Origin: an uncultured Roseiflexus sp.
GTDB lineage: Bacteria > Chloroflexota > Chloroflexia > Chloroflexales > Roseiflexaceae
Assembly (NCBI GenBank): GCA_937935075.1
Contig: CALGYB010000028.1
Coordinates: 1 to 60,812 of the forward strand
Direction of reading: 5' to 3'
Length of the DNA stretch: 60,812 bases
In this document: piece by piece, positions 1 to 8,852 of the stretch
How positions within the stretch are numbered: position 1 is the first letter of the stretch
How the letters are laid out: every line of letters starts with the position of its first letter
The notes under the pieces: model-generated
Told to the model about the DNA's origin: nothing
Database searches by the model: none
The model's input: only the letters and a program-made list of their open reading frames with translations
Program-made: the position numbers and the translations under genes

Positions 1-32
1 GCCAGCGATTGACGCGGTTCAATCCGTTCGCT

Positions 33-71
33 GCCCGGCGTTGGCTGAGCCGGTCGAAGCCAACGCCAGGC
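33..71. repeat. Imperfect inverted repeat, dispersed palindrome
   Basis: Arms GGCGTTGGCT (37-46) and AGCCAACGCC (58-67) are perfectly complementary around an 11-base loop, and pairing extends to 33-71 with one mismatch. The core GTTGGCTGAGCC-GTCG recurs in the opposite orientation at about 37363-37390, so this is a dispersed intergenic palindrome and not a gene-specific terminator. Confidence 0.6.
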
Positions 72-123
72 AAAACGCGCTTCCACCCATAATTTTTATG
101 GATGAATGAGTCCACTGCAAAAA

Positions 124-444
124 GGCTGAACCACCAGGGACTCGAAGCGCACGAAGGGGAATAAAAAGGTGAATAAACATGAAGTGCATTTCCTTTGTGT
201 GCCTTTGTGACCTTCGTGGAAGTCATGGAAGGCTGAACCACCAAGGACCCGAAGCGCACGAAGGGGAATAAAAAGGTGAATAAACATGAAGTGCATTTCC
301 TTTGTGTCCCTTGGTGGCCTTCGTGGAAGTCATGGAAGGCTGAACCGCCAAGGACCCGAAGTGCACGAAGGGGAATAAAAAGGTGAATAAACATGAAGCG
401 CATTTCCTTTGTGTCCCTTGGTGACCTTCGTGGTTGCTTTTTGC
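124..444. repeat. Three tandem copies of a 107-bp repeat
   Basis: The word GGCTGAACC starts at 124, 231 and 338, so the period is exactly 107 bases. Copies are near identical except for the end of the third, which diverges into the 5' flank of the next gene. Each copy carries a GA-rich half (CGAAGCGCACGAAGG) and a half that is roughly its complement (CCTTTGTGTCCCTTGGTG), so each unit can fold back on itself. Nothing else is seen in the first 500 bases. Confidence 0.9.
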
Positions 445-501
445 CGTGAAGTCATCAATCGAATCACTGTCAGGGTTTCGTCAAGGGGAAAAGAGATTGC
501 T

Positions 502-1803
502 ATGAAACCTGCTTATCTTGCGCTCATGCTGATGGCGCTGCTCCTGTCATCCTGTTCAGCGAGCACAACGTCCGTTCCTGATGCGACGCCTGCGCCAACG
601 ACTGTTTCCCAACCTGTCGCCGAACCGACGGCGACACCGTCGGTCGGCGACGAGCCGACCGCAGCCGCCGCCACTCCCGGCGTTACCGGGCCGACCGCGA
701 CAGCGCCGGCGATTGCAACGCTCGACCCGCGCGCCCTCGATACTGCCGGGATGGAAGAGTGCGATCTTCTGACCAATTCTGACTTCAGCGCCTTGCTGGG
801 TCAGACTCCTGTCGATAACGTTCCCGAAGCCGAGTTGACCAAGACGGCCTGTTACTACACCTTCAGCAGCGGGCAGACGTTCTATGTCACCGTCAGAACG
901 GCACTGCCTGGCGAACAGATTTATGACGCCAACCTGCAATATCCCGACTTTGCCGCAGGATCGGAATCGCTCACGTTGGGAACGATTGCGATCGTCAAGC
1001 AAGATGGCGACCGCGTGCTCATCGACGCTGTGATCAACGGCTGGTATGTAGAGGTAAGCGGAAGCGGCTTCGATCCGCAGACGGTGATCAACCTCGCACG
1101 CCTGTTTGAAGAGCGACTTGTCCCCTATTATCCGCCGCCGGATGTTGCGGCGACTGCCACGCCTGCTGCGCAAGGCGATGCCGCCGGGGCGTGCCGGAAT
1201 ACGTATTACCCCGTCGCGCAGGGGGCATCGTGGCAATACCAGTTCAGCGGCGTAACCAGCGGCACGTTCACCCGAACCCTGACCGCCGTCCGCGCCGACG
1301 GGTTCGACGACCAGGACACGTTCAGCGCCGGCACGACCCGCACCGGCAATTGGGCCTGTCAAAACGGCGATCTCATTGCCCTCACCCCATTCTCCGGAGG
1401 TCCGACGGTGAATGCCGACGGCATGCAGTTTGATTTCACCGTCGAGTCGAACGACGGCATCACCTTCCCTGCCGATCCGCAGCCGGGGCGGACGTGGACG
1501 CAAACCATCGTCTATCTCGGTCAGCAGAATGTCGGCGGCACGACGATCCAGTCCCGCAATGTGCTGGAGAACTCGTGCAAGGTCGGCAACATCGAGACGG
1601 TCAACGTTCCTGCCGGTGAGTTTCAGGCGCTGCGGGTGGACTGCGCCACGAAAATCGACATCTTTATCTCCGGCACGCTCGCATTCACGCTCAACAGCAG
1701 CAGCGCAGTCTGGTACGCGCCGGGTGTGGGAATGGTCAAATCGAGCGGCGCGAGCGACATGGGTTCCACCGAAATCGTTTTGCTGTCGTACCGCATACCC
1801 TGA
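502..1803 (+). CDS. Two-part lipoprotein of unknown function
   Basis: A 433-residue exported lipoprotein. It starts [10 protein letters not shown] and has a hydrophobic signal ending in the lipobox LLSSC, so it should be acylated at that Cys and anchored to the membrane. A Thr/Pro/Ala-rich linker of about 60 residues follows, then a first globular part with a Cys pair (EECDLL...TACYY) and a second part after a further Thr/Ala linker that starts [12 protein letters not shown] and has several Trp and Cys residues. The open frame extends upstream to 409 into the 107-bp repeat, but the ATG at 502 has a GGGGAA ribosome site and begins the signal peptide. No enzyme motif is visible. The first part resembles DUF3558-like lipoprotein domains only loosely, so function is not assigned. 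Confidence 0.8.
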   Translation: MKPAYLALMLMALLLSSCSASTTSVPDATPAPTTVSQPVAEPTATPSVGDEPTAAAATPGVTGPTATAPAIATLDPRALDTAGMEECDLLTNSDFSALLGQTPVDNVPEAELTKTACYYTFSSGQTFYVTVRTALPGEQIYDANLQYPDFAAGSESLTLGTIAIVKQDGDRVLIDAVINGWYVEVSGSGFDPQTVINLARLFEERLVPYYPPPDVAATATPAAQGDAAGACRNTYYPVAQGASWQYQFSGVTSGTFTRTLTAVRADGFDDQDTFSAGTTRTGNWACQNGDLIALTPFSGGPTVNADGMQFDFTVESNDGITFPADPQPGRTWTQTIVYLGQQNVGGTTIQSRNVLENSCKVGNIETVNVPAGEFQALRVDCATKIDIFISGTLAFTLNSSSAVWYAPGVGMVKSSGASDMGSTEIVLLSYRIP

Positions 1804-2146
1804 CGCTCGAAATCTGTGTTCAAGGTAGGAGGTGAAACTGCGCAACTCAGACACCTGTGGCGACAATACCGCCTGCGTTCGTCATAGAGCACGCAGGTCG
1901 GAATTCATTCCGACCTGCGCTGCGACACTGCCGCCGCGCCAGTTAAGAACCAGTCACAGGACGACGATGGCAACGGTGCGGGCGCTACGACGCCGACGCA
2001 TATGAACAAGGGGTGGAATGAGGCGATGTCTTTACTCATTGTGATGCGGTGATTGACACGGCGCAAAGCCCGTCTCGCGCCATAAGCGAGGCTGCTAGCA
2101 CGAACACCACCATCTTCAACTCACATTGTCACAAGGAGGCAAACCT
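1804..2146. other. Intergenic region with one palindrome
   Basis: 343 bases without a credible gene. It holds the palindrome at 1892-1919. A TTGACA hexamer lies at 2053-2058, but I see no convincing -10 box at the right distance. An AGGAGG ribosome site stands just before the next start codon. Confidence 0.5.
1892..1919. terminator. Perfect 13-bp palindrome, possible terminator
   Basis: CGCAGGTCGGAAT (1892-1904) pairs exactly with ATTCCGACCTGCG (1907-1919) around two bases. There is no T-run, so it is either a factor-dependent or stem-only terminator, or a dispersed palindrome. It shares the GCAGGTC...GACCTGC core with the palindrome at 4681-4705. Confidence 0.4.
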
Positions 2147-4624
2147 ATGAAACGCACTCCTCTTCGGCTTCTCGCCGCGCTGCTGGTTTTGCTCTTCCTG
2201 ACCAGTCAGAGCGCACGTCCCGCCTACGCAGCATCCTACACCGTCAACTCGCTGAATGACACCATCGCCAACGACGGCGCTTGCACCCTGCGCGAAGCGA
2301 TTCAAGAAGCCAACAATGGCGCCGACACCGACTGTCCCGGTTCGCCAAGCTCTGCCAACGACACCATCACCTTCAGCGTCAGCGGCACGATCACGCTCGT
2401 CTCGACGCTGCCCAGTATCGTGAGCGGACAAGGGACGCTGACGATTGACGGCAGCGGGCAGAACGTCACCATTAGCGGCAACAACGCTGTGCGGGTGATG
2501 ATCGTGGACAGCGGCGCGAACCTGACCCTGCAAAACCTGACCATCACGCAGGCAAGCACCCCGTTGAGCGGCGGAGGCGTTGCCAATTCTGGCACGCTGA
2601 CCGTGAGGGATAGCGCCTTCTCGAACAACACAGCGGGCAGCGGCGGCGGCATTGTCAATTTGAGCAGCGGCACGCTGACCGTGAGGGATAGCGCCTTCTC
2701 GAACAACACAGCAAACACCGGCGGCGGCATTGACAACGCTGGCGGTACACTGACCGTGATCAACAGCACCTTCTCCGGCAACAACGCTACCACTCTCGCT
2801 GGCGGCGGCGGCATCAGAAACAGCGGCACGCTGACGGTCACCAACAGCGTCTTCCTCAGTAACAACTCTCCCAGCGACGGCGGCGGCATCAGAAACAACG
2901 GCACGCTGACGGTCACCAACAGCACCTTCTCTGTCAACAGCGCCACCGGCGGCGATGGCGGCGGCATCTACAACAACTCCAGCAGCGCGCTCACCGTGAT
3001 CAACAGCACCTTCTCCGGCAACTTGGCCGGCAACAACGGCGGCGGCCTCTGGAACAACGGTGCGCTAAATGTGACCAACAGCACCTTCTCCGCCAATAGC
3101 ACCAACAATGGCGGCGGCGGCATCTACCACAACGGTGGCGGCGCGCTCACCGTGACCAACAGCACCTTCTCCGGCAACAGCGCCTTGCCTGGCAACGGCG
3201 GCGGCATCGTCACCTTCGGCAGCGCGACGATCAAGAACACGATCATCGCCAACAGCGCGAGCGGCGGCGATTGCGTCGGAACGTTGAGCGGCACAAACAA
3301 CAACAATCTCATCGAAAACAATACCAGCGCCTGCGGATTGACGAACGGCGTGAATGGCAACATCGTCGGGCAGGACCCCAACCTCGGCACATTGATCGGC
3401 TCACCCGCCTACTTCCCGCTCAATCCCGGCAGCCCGGCGATCGATGCCGGTGACAACGCCACCTGCGCCGCCGCGCCGGTCAACAACCAATCGCAAAACG
3501 GCGTGACCCGCCCGCAGGACGGCGATGGCGACAGCACGGCGATCTGCGACATCGGCGCGTATGAGCGTACCCTCCAGCCCGCCAGTTATATCGTCAATAC
3601 GACGAATGACAATACGACGCCCGGCGACAGCCTGTGCACCCTGCGCGAGGCGATCCTGGCGGCGAACAACGACTCTGCCTACAACAGCAACAGCGGTTGC
3701 GGTCCCGCCAGCAGTCTCAACGACACCATCACCTTCAGCGTCAGCGGCACGATCACGCTCACCGCGACCCTGCCGAACATCGTGAGTGGGCAGGGCACGC
3801 TGACGATCGACGGCAGCGGACAGAACGTCACCATTAGCGGCAACAACGCTGTGCGGGTGATGTGGGTGAACAGCGGCGCTGACCTTACCCTGCGCAAACT
3901 GACCATTGCTGACGGTAAAATCACTGGCGCAGACGGCGCTGGCGTCGCCAACTTCGGGACGCTCATCGTGGACCGCATGACCTTTGCGAATGGCAGCGCC
4001 GCCGCCGGCGGCGGCATCGCCAATTTCTCTGGCGGTACGCTGCTGGTGAGCGATAGCGCCTTCACCGGCAACAGCGCCTCGACCGGCGGCGGCGGCATCG
4101 CCAATTATGGCGGAGCCACGGCGTCGGTGGCCAACACCACCTTCTTCACCAACACCGCCACCGGCGCTAGCGGTGGCGGCGGTCTCTGGAACAACGGCAC
4201 GCTCGCGGTCAATAACAGCACCTTCTCCGCCAACAGCGCCTCGCCTGGCGGCGGCATCCGCATCGCTGGCGGCAGCGCGACGCTCAGAAACACCCTCATC
4301 GCCAACAGCGCGAGCGGCGGCGATTGTGTCGGGACGCTGAGCGGCACGAACAACAATAACCTTATCAAAGACACTGGCGCGAACGCCTGCGGTTTGACCG
4401 ACGGCGCGAACGGCAACATCATTGGGCAGGACCCCAACCTCGGCGCGCTCACCGGTTCGCCCGCCTACCTCCCGCTCACTGCGGGCAGCCCGGCGCTCAA
4501 CGCGGGCGACAACGCCTCCTGCGCCGCCACCGACCAGCGCGGCGTCTTCCGTCCACAGGGAGGCCGGTGTGACATCGGGGCGTTCGAGATGGTGTTCGTG
4601 TCGCTGCCCCTTGTGGTTCGATAA
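2147..4624 (+). CDS. Secreted CSLREA-domain beta-helix surface protein
   Basis: An 825-residue secreted protein. After a signal peptide ending near AYAA it has a CSLREA-type domain with the signature ACTLREAIQEAN, followed by many short repeats such as NSTFSGN and GGGI, the pattern of right-handed parallel beta-helices seen in polymorphic outer-membrane proteins and adhesins. The whole CSLREA-plus-helix module then repeats from about residue 485 (LCTLREAILAAN). Parts of the two modules are nearly identical at DNA level, for example around 2350-2510 and 3720-3880, indicating recent internal duplication. It ends in VSLPLVVR, a tail I associate with extracellular Chloroflexi proteins. The ATG at 2147 has a perfect AGGAGG site seven bases upstream. 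Likely a cell-surface or adhesive protein; the ligand is unknown. Confidence 0.85.
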   Translation: MKRTPLRLLAALLVLLFLTSQSARPAYAASYTVNSLNDTIANDGACTLREAIQEANNGADTDCPGSPSSANDTITFSVSGTITLVSTLPSIVSGQGTLTIDGSGQNVTISGNNAVRVMIVDSGANLTLQNLTITQASTPLSGGGVANSGTLTVRDSAFSNNTAGSGGGIVNLSSGTLTVRDSAFSNNTANTGGGIDNAGGTLTVINSTFSGNNATTLAGGGGIRNSGTLTVTNSVFLSNNSPSDGGGIRNNGTLTVTNSTFSVNSATGGDGGGIYNNSSSALTVINSTFSGNLAGNNGGGLWNNGALNVTNSTFSANSTNNGGGGIYHNGGGALTVTNSTFSGNSALPGNGGGIVTFGSATIKNTIIANSASGGDCVGTLSGTNNNNLIENNTSACGLTNGVNGNIVGQDPNLGTLIGSPAYFPLNPGSPAIDAGDNATCAAAPVNNQSQNGVTRPQDGDGDSTAICDIGAYERTLQPASYIVNTTNDNTTPGDSLCTLREAILAANNDSAYNSNSGCGPASSLNDTITFSVSGTITLTATLPNIVSGQGTLTIDGSGQNVTISGNNAVRVMWVNSGADLTLRKLTIADGKITGADGAGVANFGTLIVDRMTFANGSAAAGGGIANFSGGTLLVSDSAFTGNSASTGGGGIANYGGATASVANTTFFTNTATGASGGGGLWNNGTLAVNNSTFSANSASPGGGIRIAGGSATLRNTLIANSASGGDCVGTLSGTNNNNLIKDTGANACGLTDGANGNIIGQDPNLGALTGSPAYLPLTAGSPALNAGDNASCAATDQRGVFRPQGGRCDIGAFEMVFVSLPLVVR

Positions 4625-4680
4625 TCGGCGGCGCGACCGACGGGTCCGGTCTGTGCCCTGCCCGGCGCGACAGAATCCGT

Positions 4681-4705
4681 CGGGGCAGGTCTCAGACCTG
4701 CCCCG
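4681..4705. terminator. 12-bp palindrome between genes
   Basis: CGGGGCAGGTCT and AGACCTGCCCCG form a perfect stem around a single base. It lies just after the beta-helix gene and before the -10 box of the next gene, so it may end transcription, but no T-run follows. Confidence 0.45.
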
Positions 4706-4737
4706 GCTCGGTGTGTGCGAACACCGTAAATCTGTGG

Positions 4738-4743
4738 TACTAT
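4738..4743 (+). promoter_or_regulatory. Possible -10 box TACTAT, short leader
   Basis: TACTAT lies nine bases before the ATG at 4753. A transcript from it would have a leader of only a few bases. The -35 region is weak, so this is tentative. Confidence 0.35.
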
Positions 4744-4752
4744 ATCAGCACT

Positions 4753-6150
4753 ATGTTGTGCTTTTGTTCACAAGCGCGACGATGGCTTGCAGCCGGTGCG
4801 CTCTTCGCACTCCTGACGCTGGCTGCTGCGCCGTCCGCCTCGGCGCACGTCGGCGACGCCGGTCCGGTCCAGACAATCGTGATGGATGCCGGTCCCTATG
4901 AACTGGCGGTCACGATGACCATCCCCCCCGCCCTTCCCGGACCGCTCCTGGTCGATATCGTTCCCGACGGCGAACCGCTGCCCGAGGTCTTCGAGATGCG
5001 CCTGACGCGCTACGGTAGCCCGTTCCCCGAAAAACCGGCGGCGTTGCTGAGTCTCAACGGCGCGCTCAGCGTGACCACCCGCCTCGACATTGACGTCCCT
5101 GGCGATTGGGAGGTCGAAATCGTTGCGCGCGGCGCTCCCGGCGAGGCGATCATGCGCATTCCTGTGACGGTGTTTCAGCCGCCGCTGCCGCCAACCACCG
5201 TTCCGCTGGCGGTTGCGCTGGGGGTGCTGGTTGTCAGCCTGCTGGCAGGCGCTGCGGTCGGCGCCGGCGGGCGCCATACCCGCCCCGGCTTTGCCGGCGC
5301 GCTTCGCTTGTTGAACTATGCCGCCTTTGCTGCGGCAACGGCGTCAGCCGTGCTTGCCTGGCTGCAATTTACGCCGCTTCAGGCGGAGACGACGCCTGCC
5401 GTGCCGACCTACAGCGGCGGCGCGCCGCACATCAACCTGCTGCTGGCCACCGAGCCGCAGACTCCGGACGCTGGCGCGCCGCTTGTTATGACCCTCGACC
5501 TGCGCGATGGCGCTACCGGCCTGCCTGCCGATGATCTCTCGCCACACCACGATGCGTTGCTGCACCTCGCCGTCGTCGATGACAGCGGCGGGTTCTTTGC
5601 GCATATGCACCCTGCCCGGATCGCGCCAGGAGTGTATGCGGTCACCCTGATCCCCGATCGTCCTGGCACATACACCGCGTATGCCGAACTCATGCGGCAC
5701 GGCGGCAGTTTGCAGGTGGTCACGGGGCGCTTTGCGGTCGGCGGGCAGGTGCAGATCGACACCGCCCCGCCGCCTGCGCCTGGATTGGGGGTGCGCTCAA
5801 TAGGTGATCTGACGGTCGAGGTGCGCGCGCAACCCGCACCGCTGCGCAGCGGACAGTTGACGACTCTCTCGGTGATCGTGAGTGATGCCGATGGTCCGGT
5901 GCGTGATCTGGAACCCTGGTTGGGCATGGGCGGGCACCTGATGATGCGGCATGTCAGTGAGGCGCTATTCAGCCACATTCACGCTGCTGCGCCAATGGCT
6001 GCGCCTGGCAGTACGCTGCGCTACGGACCCGAACTGCGCTTTGTGCACAACTTCCCGCGTTCTGGCGTCTACCAGGCGTGGTTCCAGTTCCGCCGCGCCG
6101 GTCAGGTCATTACGGTTCCGGTAACGCTCGACGTAGAAGCGGCAAAATAG
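4753..6150 (+). CDS. Exported membrane protein with HxHP-type domains
   Basis: A 465-residue membrane-anchored protein. It has a signal peptide ending at AHVG, an extracytoplasmic beta-rich domain, a transmembrane helix (about 155-180), a second hydrophobic stretch (about 190-205) and then two similar beta domains. The first contains HHDALLHL...FFAHMHP and a PGTYTAYAEL strand; the second contains GGHLMMRH...FSHIHAAAP and PRSGVYQAWFQF. This His/Met-rich arrangement resembles YtkA/FixH-like and copper-associated exported proteins, so metal binding is plausible but not shown. The start is set at 4753 because it begins the signal sequence. The gene directly downstream also encodes a YtkA-like lipoprotein, 12 bases away, so the two probably form one unit. 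Confidence 0.75.
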   Translation: MLCFCSQARRWLAAGALFALLTLAAAPSASAHVGDAGPVQTIVMDAGPYELAVTMTIPPALPGPLLVDIVPDGEPLPEVFEMRLTRYGSPFPEKPAALLSLNGALSVTTRLDIDVPGDWEVEIVARGAPGEAIMRIPVTVFQPPLPPTTVPLAVALGVLVVSLLAGAAVGAGGRHTRPGFAGALRLLNYAAFAAATASAVLAWLQFTPLQAETTPAVPTYSGGAPHINLLLATEPQTPDAGAPLVMTLDLRDGATGLPADDLSPHHDALLHLAVVDDSGGFFAHMHPARIAPGVYAVTLIPDRPGTYTAYAELMRHGGSLQVVTGRFAVGGQVQIDTAPPPAPGLGVRSIGDLTVEVRAQPAPLRSGQLTTLSVIVSDADGPVRDLEPWLGMGGHLMMRHVSEALFSHIHAAAPMAAPGSTLRYGPELRFVHNFPRSGVYQAWFQFRRAGQVITVPVTLDVEAAK

Positions 6151-6162
6151 ACGGGTTGGTTC

Positions 6163-6567
6163 ATGTTCCATCGAACGGTACGCTTTCGTCCTCTGGGAGC
6201 GCTCCTGCTCCTCATACTGTTGCTGCTCTCCGGGTGCGCAACGGACGGGCCATCGACCGTGCAGACTCTGAGTTACAATGTGACCCTGACGCTCGAAGAG
6301 CGGCGCATGGGAGAACATCCTGCCATCGTCACCATTGAGCGCCGTGAAGGCGTGCAACCCGGACCTATCGAGTCGGTCAGCATTGTGCCGATGATGCGGC
6401 AGCATGGTATGGCATCGCCGGAAGTCATCGCCCAACCGCTGCCGGATGGCCGCTACCGCGCTGATGGGTTGCTCTTCTCGATGGATGGCGACTGGCAGAT
6501 TGAGGTCTATATCGACCGCAGCGATGCGCGGGAAATCGCAACGTTTCAGGTGCGGGTGTGGCCGTGA
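6163..6567 (+). CDS. YtkA-like lipoprotein
   Basis: A 134-residue lipoprotein with a hydrophobic signal and the lipobox LLSGC. The mature domain is one beta-sandwich with PMMRQHGM, PLPDGRYRADGLLFSM and GDWQIEVY, the pattern of YtkA-like (FixH-related) domains. The Met/His-rich segment would suit binding of copper or another soft metal, as proposed for relatives; this is inference. It lies 12 bases after the larger HxHP-type membrane protein and probably shares its transcript. Confidence 0.75.
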   Translation: MFHRTVRFRPLGALLLLILLLLSGCATDGPSTVQTLSYNVTLTLEERRMGEHPAIVTIERREGVQPGPIESVSIVPMMRQHGMASPEVIAQPLPDGRYRADGLLFSMDGDWQIEVYIDRSDAREIATFQVRVWP

Positions 6568-6652
6568 CTCCCGGCGATGACCGTTACCTGAGTCTCCCTT
6601 CTACGCCACGAATTCGGTTGTTGATCAATGCAGATCCAGAAAGGCGCAGGCT

Positions 6653-7888
6653 ATGACCAGGACTGTCGTGCTTGTAGGAGCGTTGGACACGAAGGGTAGG
6701 GAGTTCGCTTTTGTGCGTGATCTCATCGCGCAGCGCGGCTTGCAGACGCTGGTGGTGGATTTCGGGGTGATGGGTGAACCAGCATTTTCACCCGACATCT
6801 CGCGGGCTGAGGTGGCGGCGGCAGGCAACGGCGACCTGTCCGTGCTGGCGGACGGTCATCACAAAGACGAAGCCATGCGGGTCATGGCGGAAGGGCTGGC
6901 GAAGGTCGTGCGGCGTCTGTACGATGAGGGCCGACTGCATGGCATTCTGGGCATGGGGGGATCGGGTGGAACATCGATTGCCACGGCAGCCATGCGTACC
7001 CTGCCGGTCGGCGTGCCCAAGGTCATGGTCTCGACTGTCGGCGGCGGCGATGTCTCCGCTTACGCCGGCACGAAAGACATCACTTTTCTGCCGTCGGTGG
7101 TGGATGTTGCGGGGATCAATCGCATCAGTCGCGCCATCTATACCAATGCCGCCGGCGCTATCAGCGGCATGGTCAGCATGGAAACGCCACAGGCGACAGA
7201 AGATGCTCCCTTGATCGTCGCTTCGATGTTTGGCAACACGACGGTTGCAGTGGACAATGCGCGCAGTATTCTCGAAGCAGCAGGGTACGAAGTGCTCGTC
7301 TTCCACGCCACCGGCACGGGCGGTAGAGCGATGGAGGGACTGATCGCCGACGGCTATATTACAGCATCGCTCGACATAACAACAACCGAACTGGCTGACG
7401 AGGTGTGCGGCGGGGTGTTGAGCGCCGGACCGGAGCGGTGCCTGGTGGCAGCGCGCGCCGGCATTCCGACGGTGCTGGTCCCCGGCTGCGTCGATATGGC
7501 CAACTTCTGGGGCATCGACACCGTTCCTGAAAAGTACCGCGATCGCAAACTGTATCAGTGGAATCCAAACGTCACGCTGATGCGCACCAACGTTGAAGAG
7601 AACATCAGGATCGGTGACATGCTCGCCCATGCTGCGAACGAATCGCGTGGACCTGTCGCTGTTCTGATCCCGCTCAAGGGCGTCTCGATGCTGGACAGTC
7701 CCGGTGGCGATTTCTGGGATCCAGAGGCGGACAGCGCCTGTTTCGAGACGATCAAGCGTCATCTGAAGCCGGGTATTCCATACATTGAAATTGACGCCAA
7801 CATCAACGACCCGGCGTTTTCGAGCCAGGTCGCCCGAACTCTGCTGGACCTGATTGCACGGACCGGCCAGACCGGTCAGGAGGCGTGA
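6653..7888 (+). CDS. UPF0261 / Tm-1-like ATP-binding protein
   Basis: A 411-residue cytoplasmic protein of the UPF0261 family. The N-terminus [19 protein letters not shown] and the Gly-rich loops GMGGSGGTS and [12 protein letters not shown] are characteristic. The family is the bacterial counterpart of the N-terminal half of the tomato Tm-1 protein, which binds a tobamovirus replication protein; the normal enzymatic role is unresolved. It is followed one base later by a TIM-barrel gene matching the other half of Tm-1, so the two products very likely work together. The start at 6653 has a purine-rich site (AAGGCGCAGG). Confidence 0.88.
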   Translation: MTRTVVLVGALDTKGREFAFVRDLIAQRGLQTLVVDFGVMGEPAFSPDISRAEVAAAGNGDLSVLADGHHKDEAMRVMAEGLAKVVRRLYDEGRLHGILGMGGSGGTSIATAAMRTLPVGVPKVMVSTVGGGDVSAYAGTKDITFLPSVVDVAGINRISRAIYTNAAGAISGMVSMETPQATEDAPLIVASMFGNTTVAVDNARSILEAAGYEVLVFHATGTGGRAMEGLIADGYITASLDITTTELADEVCGGVLSAGPERCLVAARAGIPTVLVPGCVDMANFWGIDTVPEKYRDRKLYQWNPNVTLMRTNVEENIRIGDMLAHAANESRGPVAVLIPLKGVSMLDSPGGDFWDPEADSACFETIKRHLKPGIPYIEIDANINDPAFSSQVARTLLDLIARTGQTGQEA

Positions 7889-7889
7889 T

Positions 7890-8723
7890 ATGGCATTCAC
7901 TCGTGAGGACATCCTTCAGCGACTGCGGGCGCAGATCGCTGCCGGCAGGCCGATTGTCGGCGCCGGTGCGGGGACGGGCATTTCTGCCAAGTTCGCAGAG
8001 GCAGGCGGGGCCGACATCATTATCATCTACAATTCGGGACGGTACCGCATGGCCGGGCGCGGCTCGCTCGCTGGATTGCTGCCCTATGGCGACGCGAACG
8101 GCATTGTGGTCGAAATGGCGAGCGAAGTGCTGCCGGTTGTGAAGCGCACGCCAGTGCTCGCCGGTGTATGTGGAACCGATCCGTTTCGCCTGATGCCGAT
8201 ATTTCTCAAGCAGTTGCGCGAGATCGGCTTTTCCGGCGTGCAAAACTTTCCCACGGTCGGGCTGATCGACGGCAACTTCCGCGCCAACCTGGAAGCCACC
8301 GGCATGGGGTACGACAAGGAAATCGAAATGATCCATCTGGCGCATCAGATGGACATGTTTACGTCACCCTACGTCTTCGACGCCGATCAGGCGCGCGAAA
8401 TGGCGCGCGCCGGCGCCGATCAACTGGTGGCGCATGTTGGTCTGACCACTTCGGGAAGCATCGGCGCCGGCGTCGCCATGACTCTCGATGAGGCGATCGA
8501 GAAGGTCATGGAGATCGCAGAAGCCGGACGACAGGTACGTTCCGACATCATTGTGATTTGCCATGGCGGTCCGTTCGATGAACCCGATCAGGTCGGCATC
8601 GCTCTAAAGCGCATGCCGGGCATTGCAGGCTTCTTTGGCGCATCGAGCATCGAGCGCCTGCCCACCGAACGCGCCATTCGCGCTCAGGTCGAGGCATTCA
8701 AAAACCTGTCGCTGGCATCGTAA
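7890..8723 (+). CDS. TIM-barrel protein, PEP hydrolase-like family
   Basis: A 277-residue TIM-barrel protein related to the C-terminal domain of plant Tm-1 and to proteins annotated as phosphoenolpyruvate hydrolase family. Signature stretches are [38 protein letters not shown] and [12 protein letters not shown], arranged as alternating strands and helices. It starts at 7890 after GGTCAGGAGG; the stop of the upstream gene lies one base earlier, which indicates an operon and probable translational coupling. The reaction is not known with certainty. Confidence 0.87.
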   Translation: MAFTREDILQRLRAQIAAGRPIVGAGAGTGISAKFAEAGGADIIIIYNSGRYRMAGRGSLAGLLPYGDANGIVVEMASEVLPVVKRTPVLAGVCGTDPFRLMPIFLKQLREIGFSGVQNFPTVGLIDGNFRANLEATGMGYDKEIEMIHLAHQMDMFTSPYVFDADQAREMARAGADQLVAHVGLTTSGSIGAGVAMTLDEAIEKVMEIAEAGRQVRSDIIVICHGGPFDEPDQVGIALKRMPGIAGFFGASSIERLPTERAIRAQVEAFKNLSLAS

Positions 8724-8736
8724 CCCGCCGCCAGGT

Positions 8737-8839
8737 GATGACCGTCACCCACACCAGCGCGCCCCGTGCGCGGCGCCTGCCCGCCGCCGCCGGACACGCT
8801 CCGGGACGCATCGCCCGCTCCTGCGTGGTGACGGTCATC
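8737..8839. terminator. Inverted repeat between converging genes
   Basis: GATGACCGTCACC (8737-8749) is exactly complementary to GGTGACGGTCATC (8827-8839), with 77 GC-rich bases between. The pair fills the gap between two converging genes and could form a large bidirectional termination hairpin. No T-run is present. Confidence 0.45.
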
Positions 8840-8852
8840 TGCGCCAGGGCTG

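Noticed and set aside
96-296. Small minus-strand frame in the 107-bp repeats
   Set aside because: It repeats itself because the DNA does, and has no start signals.
556-1866. Long minus-strand open frame of 436 codons opposite the first lipoprotein gene
   Set aside because: It is antisense to a clear lipoprotein, rich in Arg and without recognisable motif; typical of the mirror frame in GC-rich DNA.
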